Shown here in pieces: positions 17,350 through 25,064 of a stretch of DNA of 64,000 nt. How positions within the stretch are numbered: position 1 is the stretch's first letter; every line of letters starts with the position of its first letter. The position numbers and the translations under genes were made by a program. Under the pieces are notes generated by a model. That model was not told the origin of the DNA. It ran no database searches and saw only the letters and a program-made list of their open reading frames with translations. Source of the stretch: Pseudomonadota bacterium (GTDB lineage Bacteria; Pseudomonadota; Gammaproteobacteria; Burkholderiales; Burkholderiaceae_E). Location: contig JAEWGX010000117.1 in NCBI GenBank assembly GCA_023388075.1, forward strand, positions 1-64,000. Reading direction: 5' to 3'.

Positions 17350-17396
17350 GCAGCCTGCGAAGCGCTCGACGAGTACTCGGGTTGCGAGGTGAGCGC

Positions 17397-17765
17397 TTGA
17401 GCAACGTTCCGACGCCATCACCGCGGCTGCAGGCGGCCGCGGTCCTCTTGCCGTGCATCGGTCTCTTCCTGGTGATGCCTCCGGTGATCGGGCTCTTCGC
17501 CGTGCCCCGGGACGTGGCCGGCATACCGCTCATCGTGCTGTACCTCTTCGGCGTGTGGCTGTGGCTGGTGGCATCCGCGGCGCTGCTCTCGCGCCGCATC
17601 GACAACCCGCCCCCGGATGGGAGGCCGCAGGCAGGCTCCGTCCCGGGGGGCGCCCCGCCGCCGACGGCTCTCCCGGACGGGGCGCACGCGGAGCACGCGG
17701 GCTCGGCCGACTCAGGCCCGGGCGGGGCACCGCGGGGCGCTGCCGCTTCCGACGGGGCGGGCTGA
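17397..17765 (+). CDS. Small two-helix membrane protein preceding the transporter-kinase fusion
   Basis: 122 aa from a TTG start with GAGGTG 5 nt upstream; the frame opens at another TTG at 17346 that overlaps the response regulator stop. Two hydrophobic helices are visible (about 14-33 and 41-62), followed by a Pro/Gly/Ala-rich tail of about 55 residues that is probably disordered. The stop overlaps the start of the next gene by one base (TGATG), so the two are coupled. I do not recognise a named family with certainty. Small membrane proteins in this position often accompany solute:sodium symporter-type proteins as a second subunit; that role is inferred. Confidence 0.68.
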   Translation: MSNVPTPSPRLQAAAVLLPCIGLFLVMPPVIGLFAVPRDVAGIPLIVLYLFGVWLWLVASAALLSRRIDNPPPDGRPQAGSVPGGAPPPTALPDGAHAEHAGSADSGPGGAPRGAAASDGAG

Positions 17766-20476
17766 TGCTCTCGGCCAATCTGGTCCTGGCCGCCTCGCTC
17801 GTCTACGTGGCGATCCTCTTTGCCGTCGCCTTCGAGGGCGACCGCCGGGCCCGCAGCGGCCGTCTCGGCTGGCTGCAGTCGCCGGTGGTCTACACGCTCT
17901 CGATCTCGGTGTACTGCACCTCGTGGACCTTCTACGGCGCCGTGGGCTCGGCCGCGCGCAGCGGCCTGGAGTTCGCCACCATCTACGTCGGTCCGACCCT
18001 CGTCTTCGTCGGCTGGTGGCTGTTCCTGCGCAAGATCGTCCACATCGGGCGCACGCACGGCATCACCTCGATCGCGGACATGATCTCCTCCCGATTCGGC
18101 AAGAGCACCCGAATCGCGGCGCTGGTGACGCTGATCGCCGTGGTCGGCACCACGCCCTATATCGCCCTGCAGCTGAAGGCGGTCACCACCAGCTTCCAGG
18201 TGATCAGCAACATCGGGCCGGACGCGCTTGCCGGGGTGCCGCGCAGGGATCCGGACTTCCGGACCGGCTTCTGGATCGCGGCCGGCATGGCGCTCTTCAC
18301 CATCCTCTTCGGTACCCGCAACATCGACGCACAGGAGCGGCACCACGGCGTCGTCGCCGCCATCGCTCTGGAGGCGATCGTGAAGCTGGTCGCGCTCATG
18401 GCGGTCGGGCTGATGGTGGTGTTCATCGTCGCCGACGGTCCGGCCGACGTCTTCTCCCGGGCCGCACCCGAGCTCCTGCATTCGGACGAGGTATTCGGCT
18501 CGCGCTGGGTCACGCTGACGCTGCTTGCAGGGGCGGCGATGATCTGCCTGCCGCGCGAGTTCCACGTGACCGTGGTCGAGAACACCAGCGATCGCAACCT
18601 GCGCACGGCCGCCTGGCTGTTCCCGCTGTACCTCTTCCTGATCAGCCTCTTCGTGCTGCCGATCGCGATCGCGGGCCTTCACTACCTGCCGGTCGGCTCG
18701 AACCCGGACATGTTCGTGCTCACCATACCGATGTGGGCGCGCCAGGATGCGATCGCGCTGCTGTCGTTCCTCGGCGGGTTCTCGTCGGCCACCTCGATGG
18801 TCATCGTCGCCAGCATCGCGCTCTCGACGATGGTGTCCAACCACCTGGTGATGCCGCTCGCGCTGCGGTTCGGCTGGGTATCGCTCGGCGCCGGCGGCGA
18901 GATCCGCCAGTTCCTCCTCAACAGCCGCCGCATCAGCATCTGCCTCATCCTGCTGCTCGGCTTCCTCTACTTCCGGGTGAGCGGCGAGTCAGGCGCGCTG
19001 GCGGCGATCGGCCTGATCTCGTTCGCCGGAGTGGTGCAGGTCCTGCCCAGCGTCATCGGCGGGCTGTGCTGGCGCCAGGCAACCGGTGCCGGCGCCTTCG
19101 CCGGCCTGATCGCCGGCGCCTTCCTGTGGGCGTACACGCTTTTCCTGCCCAGCTTCGGCGGCGGGTTCCTGCTCTCGGCCGAGGACATTCGAGACGGCCT
19201 CTTCGGCATCGCGCTGCTGCGCCCGCAGGCGCTCTTCGGGCTGGAGGGCCTGGATCCCCTGGTGCATGCGCTCTTCTGGAGCCTCTCCATCAACACGCTG
19301 CTCTTCGTGGGCGTTTCGCTGTGGCGCGAGCCCACCCCCCTCGAGTGGCTGCAGGCGGCGTTGTTCGTGGATGCGTTCCGGACCCCGGCGGAGGCTGCGA
19401 GGCGCCTCATCCGCCGCTCGGCGCCGACCTATGACCTGAGCGTGCTGGCGCACCGCATGCTGGGCACGGAGGAGGCGCAGCGGCTCCTCAGCGAAGCGGA
19501 CGGCAAGGGCGGGCCGGCCGGCGTGGGGGAAGCCTTCATCGCGCAGCTGGAGCGGCGGCTGGCCGGCAGCGTAGGCGCTGCTTCCGCCCACGCCATGATC
19601 TCCCGGGTCATCACCGGCGAGACCATCAGCCTGGACGAGCTCGCCCGGATCGCCGACGAGACGCATCGGATCCGCGAGTACAGCCTGCGGCTCGAGCAGA
19701 AGTCCCAGCAGCTGGAGGCGACCGCCGCCCAGCTGGGCGCCGCCAACGAGCGGCTGCGGCGGCTGGATCTCGAGAAGGACGAGTTCCTCAGCCAGGTGAG
19801 CCACGAGGTGCGCACGCCGCTCACCTCGATCCGGTCTTTCTCCGAGATCCTGGTGGGCAGTGGCGATCACCTGCGCCCGTCGGATGCGGAGCGATTCCTG
19901 CAGATCATCCACGAGGAGAGCATGCGCCTCACCCGGCTGCTCGACAGCACGCTGGACCTCAGCCTGCTGGAGCGCGGCGAGCCGCCGTGGGAGCTGCGCC
20001 GCATCGATCCGGAAGTCGCGGTGGACAATGCCATCCGGACCTGCCAGGGACTCGCGCTGAAGACGCGGGTCCGGCTGCTCGCAGGCGAGCGGGCCTCGGG
20101 CGTCGTCGTGCGCGCCGACGCGGACAGGCTCGCCCAGGTGTGCATCAACCTCATCTCGAACGCGATCAAGTACGCGCACGGCCAGGCACCCTACGTGCGG
20201 GTGAGCAGCAGGATCCGCGGCAACGACTACCAGGTCCTGGTCGAGGACAACGGGCCCGGCATTCGTCCGGCGGAGCGAGAGCTGATCTTCTCGAAGTTCC
20301 GGCGCGGCTGGGCGCATACCCAGACGCCGGAGGCCGGCGCGGGGCTCGGCCTTGCGATCAGCCGCCAGATCATGCGGCGGCTCGGTGGCACCCTCACGCT
20401 GGTGCCCGACAGCGGCACGGGCGCGTGCTTCTGCGTCACCCTGGCCCGATGCCAGGAGGAACGCTCGCCCGGATAA
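17765..20476 (+). CDS. Sodium:solute symporter-type sensor histidine kinase (CbrA-like fusion)
   Basis: 903 aa. The first about 570 residues are a symporter-type membrane domain with about 13 helices (for example SVYCTSWTFYGAVG and HGITSIADMISSRFG). A coiled region follows, then a HisKA domain with phosphoacceptor His at about 680 in SQVSHEVRTPLTSI, and an HATPase_c domain with N box NLISNAIKY, G1 VEDNGPGI and G2 GAGLGLAIS. This is the CbrA/PutP-kinase architecture, which couples solute sensing or uptake to phosphorylation. The likely partner is the receiver gene at 16981. Unlike CbrAB there is no NtrC-type regulator next to it. Confidence 0.93.
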   Translation: MLSANLVLAASLVYVAILFAVAFEGDRRARSGRLGWLQSPVVYTLSISVYCTSWTFYGAVGSAARSGLEFATIYVGPTLVFVGWWLFLRKIVHIGRTHGITSIADMISSRFGKSTRIAALVTLIAVVGTTPYIALQLKAVTTSFQVISNIGPDALAGVPRRDPDFRTGFWIAAGMALFTILFGTRNIDAQERHHGVVAAIALEAIVKLVALMAVGLMVVFIVADGPADVFSRAAPELLHSDEVFGSRWVTLTLLAGAAMICLPREFHVTVVENTSDRNLRTAAWLFPLYLFLISLFVLPIAIAGLHYLPVGSNPDMFVLTIPMWARQDAIALLSFLGGFSSATSMVIVASIALSTMVSNHLVMPLALRFGWVSLGAGGEIRQFLLNSRRISICLILLLGFLYFRVSGESGALAAIGLISFAGVVQVLPSVIGGLCWRQATGAGAFAGLIAGAFLWAYTLFLPSFGGGFLLSAEDIRDGLFGIALLRPQALFGLEGLDPLVHALFWSLSINTLLFVGVSLWREPTPLEWLQAALFVDAFRTPAEAARRLIRRSAPTYDLSVLAHRMLGTEEAQRLLSEADGKGGPAGVGEAFIAQLERRLAGSVGAASAHAMISRVITGETISLDELARIADETHRIREYSLRLEQKSQQLEATAAQLGAANERLRRLDLEKDEFLSQVSHEVRTPLTSIRSFSEILVGSGDHLRPSDAERFLQIIHEESMRLTRLLDSTLDLSLLERGEPPWELRRIDPEVAVDNAIRTCQGLALKTRVRLLAGERASGVVVRADADRLAQVCINLISNAIKYAHGQAPYVRVSSRIRGNDYQVLVEDNGPGIRPAERELIFSKFRRGWAHTQTPEAGAGLGLAISRQIMRRLGGTLTLVPDSGTGACFCVTLARCQEERSPG

Positions 20477-20630
20477 GGTCGTATCGGCATCGCGGCCGGG
20501 CTGATGGAGATGGTGGGTCGTGGCGGTACGATCGAGCGGGCGGCAGCGGTTACCTGCCGCGCAAGAGCCGGAGTGCGCAGCCGACGTCGGATGGGCACAG
20601 TCGCGCATCCCGGCTACGAGGACGAGGAAG

Positions 20631-21305
20631 ATGCAGGAGATTGCCGACCAACTGGAGCAACGCGGGTGCGCCGTCCTGCCGGGGCTGCTCGCGCCGGGGA
20701 CCTGCGATGCATTGGCCGCGCTCTATCCGCAGGAGGACGGCTTTCGCAGCCGCGTAGTGATGGCGCGGCACGGCTTCGGCCAGGGCGAGTACAAGTACTT
20801 CGACTACCCGTTGCCCCCGGTCGTGGCCCGGCTGCGCGAGGAGCTCTATCCCGGCCTTGCCGAGGTGGCGAACCGCTGGCAGGCGATGCTGGGCAGCACC
20901 AGCCGCTTTCCGCTTCGGCATGCGGACTTCCTGGCCCGCTGCCACGCCGACGGGCAGCGCCGGCCGACGCCCTTGCTGCTGGCGTACGGGGAGGGCGACT
21001 ACAACTGCCTGCACCAGGATCTCTACGGCGAGCATGTCTTTCCGCTGCAGCTCACCGTGCTGCTCTCCGATTCCGGGCGAGACTTCAGCGGAGGCGAGTT
21101 CGTGATGACCGAGCAGCGCCCGCGCATGCAGTCGCGCCCCGAGGTGGTGAGCCTGGGCAAGGGCGATGCGGTCGTGTTCGCCGTGCAGTACCGGCCGGTG
21201 CGCGGCACACGAGGGGTGTATCGGGTGAACCATCGCCACGGCGTCAGCCGGATCCGGTCCGGCCGACGCCACACGCTGGGTGTCATCTTCCATGACGCTG
21301 CCTGA
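20631..21305 (+). CDS. 2-oxoglutarate/Fe(II)-dependent oxygenase family protein
   Basis: 224 aa. Iron ligands appear as H128-x-D130 in LHQDLYGE and a C-terminal His in VNHRHGV (about 201 or 203), with the 2OG-binding Arg in SGRRHTLGV. The substrate is unknown; relatives hydroxylate amino acids or repair alkylated bases. The start at 20631 has AGGA 8 nt upstream, and the frame is open upstream without good starts. The gene overlaps alkB by 14 nt and is followed by ada, so it belongs to an alkylation-response cluster and may be a co-working oxygenase. That link is inferred from position. Confidence 0.85.
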   Translation: MQEIADQLEQRGCAVLPGLLAPGTCDALAALYPQEDGFRSRVVMARHGFGQGEYKYFDYPLPPVVARLREELYPGLAEVANRWQAMLGSTSRFPLRHADFLARCHADGQRRPTPLLLAYGEGDYNCLHQDLYGEHVFPLQLTVLLSDSGRDFSGGEFVMTEQRPRMQSRPEVVSLGKGDAVVFAVQYRPVRGTRGVYRVNHRHGVSRIRSGRRHTLGVIFHDAA

Positions 21306-22005
21306 GCACCCGGCTGGACCGGCGTCCTGCGAGCCGGCATTGGACTGGCCGCGGTCACCCGAAGTGCTGCGGCTCGGTCCACAGGCGCTGTTGCTGCAGG
21401 GCTTCGCGATCGCCGCGGCCCCCTCGCTCATGATCGGCCTGGAGCGGGTGATCGCTTTGGCCCCGTTTCGCCACATGACGACCCCGGGCGGGTCGACGAT
21501 GTCGGTTGCGCTCACCAATTGCGGCAGCCTCGGCTGGACCAGCGACCGGCACGGCTATCGGTATACCGAGCGTGATCCGTGCAGCGGGCGGCCATGGCCG
21601 CGCATGCCGACCGGACTCGCGGCGCTGGCAGGCGAGGCCGCCGCCCGTGCCGGCTTTCACGGGTTTCTCCCGGACGCCTGCCTGGTCAATCGATACCTTC
21701 CCGGCGCGCGCCTTTCCATGCATCAGGATCGGGACGAACGGGACTTCGATGCCCCCATCGTCTCGGTATCGCTCGGGCTGCCGGCGACCTTTCTCTTCGG
21801 AGGGATGACGCGCGGCGAACGGCCGGCACGGATCCGTCTCTGCCATGGCGACGTGGTGGTGTGGGGCGGCGTTGACCGGCTGCGCTACCACGGCGTGGCG
21901 CCGCTGCCCGCGCCGCGACAGGCCTCGCCGGACCTCTTCGCCCCGGATCCGAGCGCTTCGCCCTGGCGGGAACGCATCAATCTCACGCTGCGCAAGGCAG
22001 GGTGA
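21292..22005 (+). CDS. alkB: DNA oxidative demethylase AlkB
   Basis: 237 aa. AlkB oxidises methyl groups from 1-methyladenine and 3-methylcytosine in DNA with 2-oxoglutarate and iron. The ligands H144-x-D146 (SMHQDRDE) and H200 (RLRYHGV) and the RINLTLR motif that binds 2-oxoglutarate (228-234) are intact. The N-terminal nucleotide lid with GYRYTERDP is present. Length fits the family. It overlaps the upstream oxygenase gene and lies about 100 nt before ada, the usual regulator of alkB. Confidence 0.95.
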   Translation: MTLPEHPAGPASCEPALDWPRSPEVLRLGPQALLLQGFAIAAAPSLMIGLERVIALAPFRHMTTPGGSTMSVALTNCGSLGWTSDRHGYRYTERDPCSGRPWPRMPTGLAALAGEAAARAGFHGFLPDACLVNRYLPGARLSMHQDRDERDFDAPIVSVSLGLPATFLFGGMTRGERPARIRLCHGDVVVWGGVDRLRYHGVAPLPAPRQASPDLFAPDPSASPWRERINLTLRKAG

Positions 22006-22106
22006 AGCCAAGGCCACCGCAAGCTCCGGAGTGCGGCGACTCGGGGGTGCGGCCCATACTGTAGCCTTGCACTCTGAAGCAGCACCACCAGAAGGAACAA
22101 CCCAGG

Positions 22107-23123
22107 ATGGAAACTCGCGTACTCGCCCTGGAAGCGCGGCATCGAGCCTTGCAGGACCCCGGCCCCGGACTGGCGGTGGCGTCCGACAGAAATGCACCGT
22201 CGCGACCCGGCGCCGCGCCCGGCACGGGGCCCGACATCGCGACGGCGCTGGCTGGTGCCACGCGCACTGCCGTGGCGGACCGCCATGCGGGGCTGGTCGC
22301 CCGAGCCTGCCGGCGGATCGCCGAGTCCGACCAGGCACCGTCGCTGGCCGCGCTCGCGGCCGAGGCGGGGTTCAGTCCCTTTCACTTCCACCGCATCTTC
22401 AAGGCGACCACCGGCGTCACCCCGCGCGCGTACGCCGAGGCGCATCGCGCCGGCCGCGTGCGGACCGAGCTCGCGCGCGGCCGCTCCGTCACCGAGGCGA
22501 TCTATGACGCGGGCTTCAGCTCCAACAGCCGGTTCTACGAGCGCGCCGATCGCGTGCTCGGAATGAAGCCGGGGAGCTTTCGCGACGGCGGTGCGGGCAC
22601 CACCATCCGGTTTGCCGTGGGCCAGTGCCTGCTCGGCGCCATCCTGGTCGCGCAGAGCGAGCGCGGGGTGTGCGCGATCCTGCTCGGCGACGACGCCGAA
22701 CGCCTGGTGCAGGACCTCCAGGACCGGTTTCCCAAGGCATGCATGCTGGGTGGCGATGCCGCCTTCGAGAGCGTGGTCGCGAGGGTGGTCGGCATGGTGG
22801 AGCAGCCGGCGCTCGGGCTGGACCTGCCGCTGGATATCCGCGGCACGGCCTTCCAGCAGCGGGTGTGGCAGGCGCTCCAGCAGATACCTCCCGGAAAGAC
22901 CGCCACCTACAGCGCGATCGCCGAGCGCATTGGAGCGCCGCGCGCCGTACGGGCCGTCGCGCGGGCCTGCGCCGCGAACCCGCTGGCGGTGGCGATTCCG
23001 TGCCATCGCGTCGTGCGGCGCAATGGCGAACTGTCCGGCTACCGTTGGGGGATCGATCGCAAGCGAACGCTGCTCGACCGGGAGGCGGCCTCCGGCGGGA
23101 ACGCCGATTGCGGCACCCGGTGA
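22107..23123 (+). CDS. ada: Ada-type O6-methylguanine-DNA methyltransferase with AraC domain, lacking the N-terminal sensor
   Basis: 338 aa. An AraC-type helix-turn-helix domain (about 61-160, with GFSPFHFHRIFK) is followed by the suicide methyltransferase domain (about 165-330) with the active Cys299 in IPCHRV. The N-terminal about 55 residues are Ala/Pro/Gly-rich and hold no Cys-x3-Cys or other zinc ligands, so the methylphosphotriester sensor domain of classical Ada is missing. AAGGA precedes the ATG. The bases between alkB and this start do not encode the missing domain in any frame I checked. It should repair O6-methylguanine; how it would sense damage for transcription is unclear. Confidence 0.9.
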   Translation: METRVLALEARHRALQDPGPGLAVASDRNAPSRPGAAPGTGPDIATALAGATRTAVADRHAGLVARACRRIAESDQAPSLAALAAEAGFSPFHFHRIFKATTGVTPRAYAEAHRAGRVRTELARGRSVTEAIYDAGFSSNSRFYERADRVLGMKPGSFRDGGAGTTIRFAVGQCLLGAILVAQSERGVCAILLGDDAERLVQDLQDRFPKACMLGGDAAFESVVARVVGMVEQPALGLDLPLDIRGTAFQQRVWQALQQIPPGKTATYSAIAERIGAPRAVRAVARACAANPLAVAIPCHRVVRRNGELSGYRWGIDRKRTLLDREAASGGNADCGTR

Positions 23124-23163
23124 GGCGCGCGCCTTCCGCGCGCGCAGCACTTGGGAGCAGACA

Positions 23164-23358
23164 ATGAACGACGATCAAGTCAAGGGCAAGGTGGACCAGC
23201 TCAAGGGGGGCGTCAAGCAGGGTGTCGGCGGCGCCATCGGCGACAAGCGGATGGAGCGCGAAGGCACCGCGGATCGCGTCGGCGGCAAGATCCAGGAAGG
23301 CATCGGGAACCTGAAGGACAAGCTGACCGGGCGGGATCCGGACGCCCCGCGCGAATAG
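23164..23358 (+). CDS. CsbD family stress-response protein
   Basis: 64 aa, small, highly charged and Gly-rich. It begins MNDDQVKGKVDQLKG and has the CsbD pattern KGGVKQGVGGAIGDKRMEREG. CsbD proteins are induced by general stress; their biochemical role is unknown. GGGAGCAG lies just before the ATG. A GC hairpin (23125-23131 with 23137-23143) separates it from ada. Confidence 0.93.
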   Translation: MNDDQVKGKVDQLKGGVKQGVGGAIGDKRMEREGTADRVGGKIQEGIGNLKDKLTGRDPDAPRE

Positions 23359-23391
23359 GGCTACCCGCTAGTCCCGGCACCCGCCTGTCCG

Positions 23392-23805
23392 CTACCTCAG
23401 CACCACGACGGTCGTGCGCCCTCGGTCCTCCGAGGGCTCGCGCGAGTCGAGGATTGCTCGCAGCAGGATCGCCTCCCGAAGCGTCGTGCGACCCGACCGC
23501 GCCGTTTCGATGTAGCAACGCGGATCGGCGCTCTCCTGGGTCATGAAGTGCCGCAGGGTTTCGTGGAGCTCGCTCGACCTCATCGCGCGGAAATGCTCGG
23601 GAATCGAGCCGCTGGCCCAGATGAGGATGACCGGTTGCAGCGGGACGGCCTTCGTGGGGAACGGACATAGCGCAGTTCTGCGCGGCCGCGATACCGAGAC
23701 GATCGAGATTCCGGAGAGGCCGGTCGGCAACTCGCAATAGCAGGCCGGATCACGTCCGCCTCGCATGACGTGCCGGAGCGTCCTGGCGAGGGTGCTTGCT
23801 CTCAT
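23392..23805 (-). CDS. Uncharacterised protein with an internal duplication
   Basis: 137 aa, not recognised. Two segments repeat: residues 4-23 and 78-98 share S-x-L-x2-TLRH-x-M, then DP-x-CY. Each is followed by a strand-rich stretch, so the protein looks like two copies of a 60-70 residue unit. Cysteines 22, 24 and 97 are candidate ligands. No signal peptide or membrane helix is seen. The duplication supports it being a translated gene; the ribosome-binding site is weak. It lies 62 nt after the small gene at 23868-24098 on the same strand and may be co-transcribed with it. Confidence 0.6.
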   Translation of the reverse strand: MRASTLARTLRHVMRGGRDPACYCELPTGLSGISIVSVSRPRRTALCPFPTKAVPLQPVILIWASGSIPEHFRAMRSSELHETLRHFMTQESADPRCYIETARSGRTTLREAILLRAILDSREPSEDRGRTTVVVLR

Positions 23806-23867
23806 CGTCTATGGGGCGGCCTTCGCGCGTGGCTCAGGCGGCGGATACGGTCGACAGGCGCGGAATC

Positions 23868-24098
23868 TCACTGCTGTCTGTACGAGACCCGCGGTCGAAC
23901 CATTGGCACTCCCGTGCCGAGCTCGTTCATGCGCCGCAGTTTCCCCCTGACCACGGTGAGCGACCTCCGGAGCTCCAGCAGGACCTCCGTCATGCCCTGC
24001 ATCTGGATCATCCGGGGCTCCTCGTCCAGGTAACGCAGGACGTCGCTCTGAAGGGCTTCCGTCCGTTGCAGCAAGTCCTCGAGTTGATACTTGTGCAC
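23868..24098 (-). CDS. Small helical protein of unknown function
   Basis: 76 aa from a GTG start. The sequence is nearly all helix-forming (QLEDLLQRTEALQSDVLRYL, then MTEVLLELRRSLTVVRGKL) and may form a coiled-coil dimer. AGGAGG (24107-24112) lies 8 nt upstream of the GTG, so this start is preferred to the ATG 13 codons earlier. A perfect 7-bp inverted repeat just upstream (24139-24162) may be an operator. No family was recognised. Confidence 0.62.
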   Translation of the reverse strand: MHKYQLEDLLQRTEALQSDVLRYLDEEPRMIQMQGMTEVLLELRRSLTVVRGKLRRMNELGTGVPMVRPRVSYRQQ

Positions 24099-24138
24099 GC
24101 CGTACACCTCCTGGTCGATCCGCGATTGGATGACCATA

Positions 24139-24162
24139 GCACGGACGCAAAGCCCTCCGTGC
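24139..24162. promoter_or_regulatory. Inverted repeat GCACGGA-10-TCCGTGC upstream of the small helical gene
   Basis: Perfect 7-bp arms at 24139-24145 and 24156-24162. The position ahead of the minus-strand gene suggests an operator or a 5' hairpin; no T-tract follows on either strand. Confidence 0.4.
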
Positions 24163-24265
24163 GTTGACGGATGTCATCTGTGAGGTGGCTCACCAGGCTC
24201 CGAGGTGGGACAGATCCCAGGCGGCCTGCCCAGGCGTCGTCGCCCTAGATGCATGAAACCTGTTC

Positions 24266-24352
24266 TGGTGCCCGAGGCCGGGATCGAACCGGCACGGCCG
24301 TGAGGCCGAGGGATTTTAAGTCCCTTGTGTCTACCAGTTCCACCACTCGGGC
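24266..24352 (-). tRNA. tRNA-Leu (anticodon TAA)
   Basis: An 87-nt class II tRNA with long variable arm on the minus strand. Acceptor GCCCGAG (5' at 24352) pairs with CTCGGGC, and CCA is encoded (24266-24268 complement). The anticodon stem AGGGA/TCCCT closes a loop with TAA at 24316-24318. It lies 5 nt after the TesA-type esterase stop, so it may be read from the same transcript. Confidence 0.97.
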
Positions 24353-24357
24353 AGGGA

Positions 24358-25050
24358 CTAGAGCAGCTCCTTCAGCACTGGCCACACATTATCCAGCATC
24401 CGCGGCTGCGCCTTCGCGGCCGGGTGAATGCGGTCGGGCTGGAACCAGGCGAGGTCGTCGCCGAATCCTTCCAGGAGGAAGGGGACCAGGGCAATGTCCT
24501 CCTCCTTCGCCAGGCGCCGGTACATGCCGGCGAACTGCTCGCTGAAGGCGCGTCCGAAGTTGGGCGGCATCATCATTCCGACGAGGAGCGGCTTGGACCC
24601 TGCCTCGCGAGCGAGCGTGATCATCCGCCGCAGGTTCACCTCGGTGGCCGGGATGGACAGGCCGCGCAACGCGTCGTTCGCTCCCAGCTCGATCACGGTG
24701 ACAGCCGGGCGGTGGCGCTCCAGCAGGCCAGGCAGCCGCGACAGGCCGCCGGCCGTCGTCTCTCCGCTGATGCTCGCGTTCACGATGCGCCAGCCGAGCG
24801 GCGTGGTGCGTGCCTCCAGCAGGCTCACCCAGCCTTCGGCGCGTGCGAGGCCGTAGCCGGCGGAGAGGCTGTCGCCGACGATGAGCACGATCGGCTCGCG
24901 CCCGCCCGACTGCGCCGCGCCAGCGTCCGTCGCAATGGCGGTGCGCGGGCGCAGCACGTCCGCCGCTGCAACACCCAGCGCCGCGAGCAGGATCCGGCGC
25001 GTGTGGCCTGGAGGGGTGGTTAGAATCGCTCGCTTCACTTTCATGGCCAT
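24358..25050 (-). CDS. Arylesterase / SGNH-hydrolase, TesA-like
   Basis: 230 aa, probably exported: TRRILLAALGVAAADV (about 18-33) forms a signal-like segment. The four SGNH blocks are clear: GDSLSAGYG (Ser about 60), SGETT (Gly), GANDALRG (Asn) and DRIHP (Asp/His). These enzymes hydrolyse esters, thioesters or lysophospholipids in the periplasm. It is divergent from the YbbA-like ATPase gene with only 14 nt between starts, the classical tesA-ybbA arrangement. Two in-frame ATGs (25050 and 25044) are possible starts. Confidence 0.92.
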   Translation of the reverse strand: MAMKVKRAILTTPPGHTRRILLAALGVAAADVLRPRTAIATDAGAAQSGGREPIVLIVGDSLSAGYGLARAEGWVSLLEARTTPLGWRIVNASISGETTAGGLSRLPGLLERHRPAVTVIELGANDALRGLSIPATEVNLRRMITLAREAGSKPLLVGMMMPPNFGRAFSEQFAGMYRRLAKEEDIALVPFLLEGFGDDLAWFQPDRIHPAAKAQPRMLDNVWPVLKELL

Positions 25051-25064
25051 CAGGGCGGGGATCG

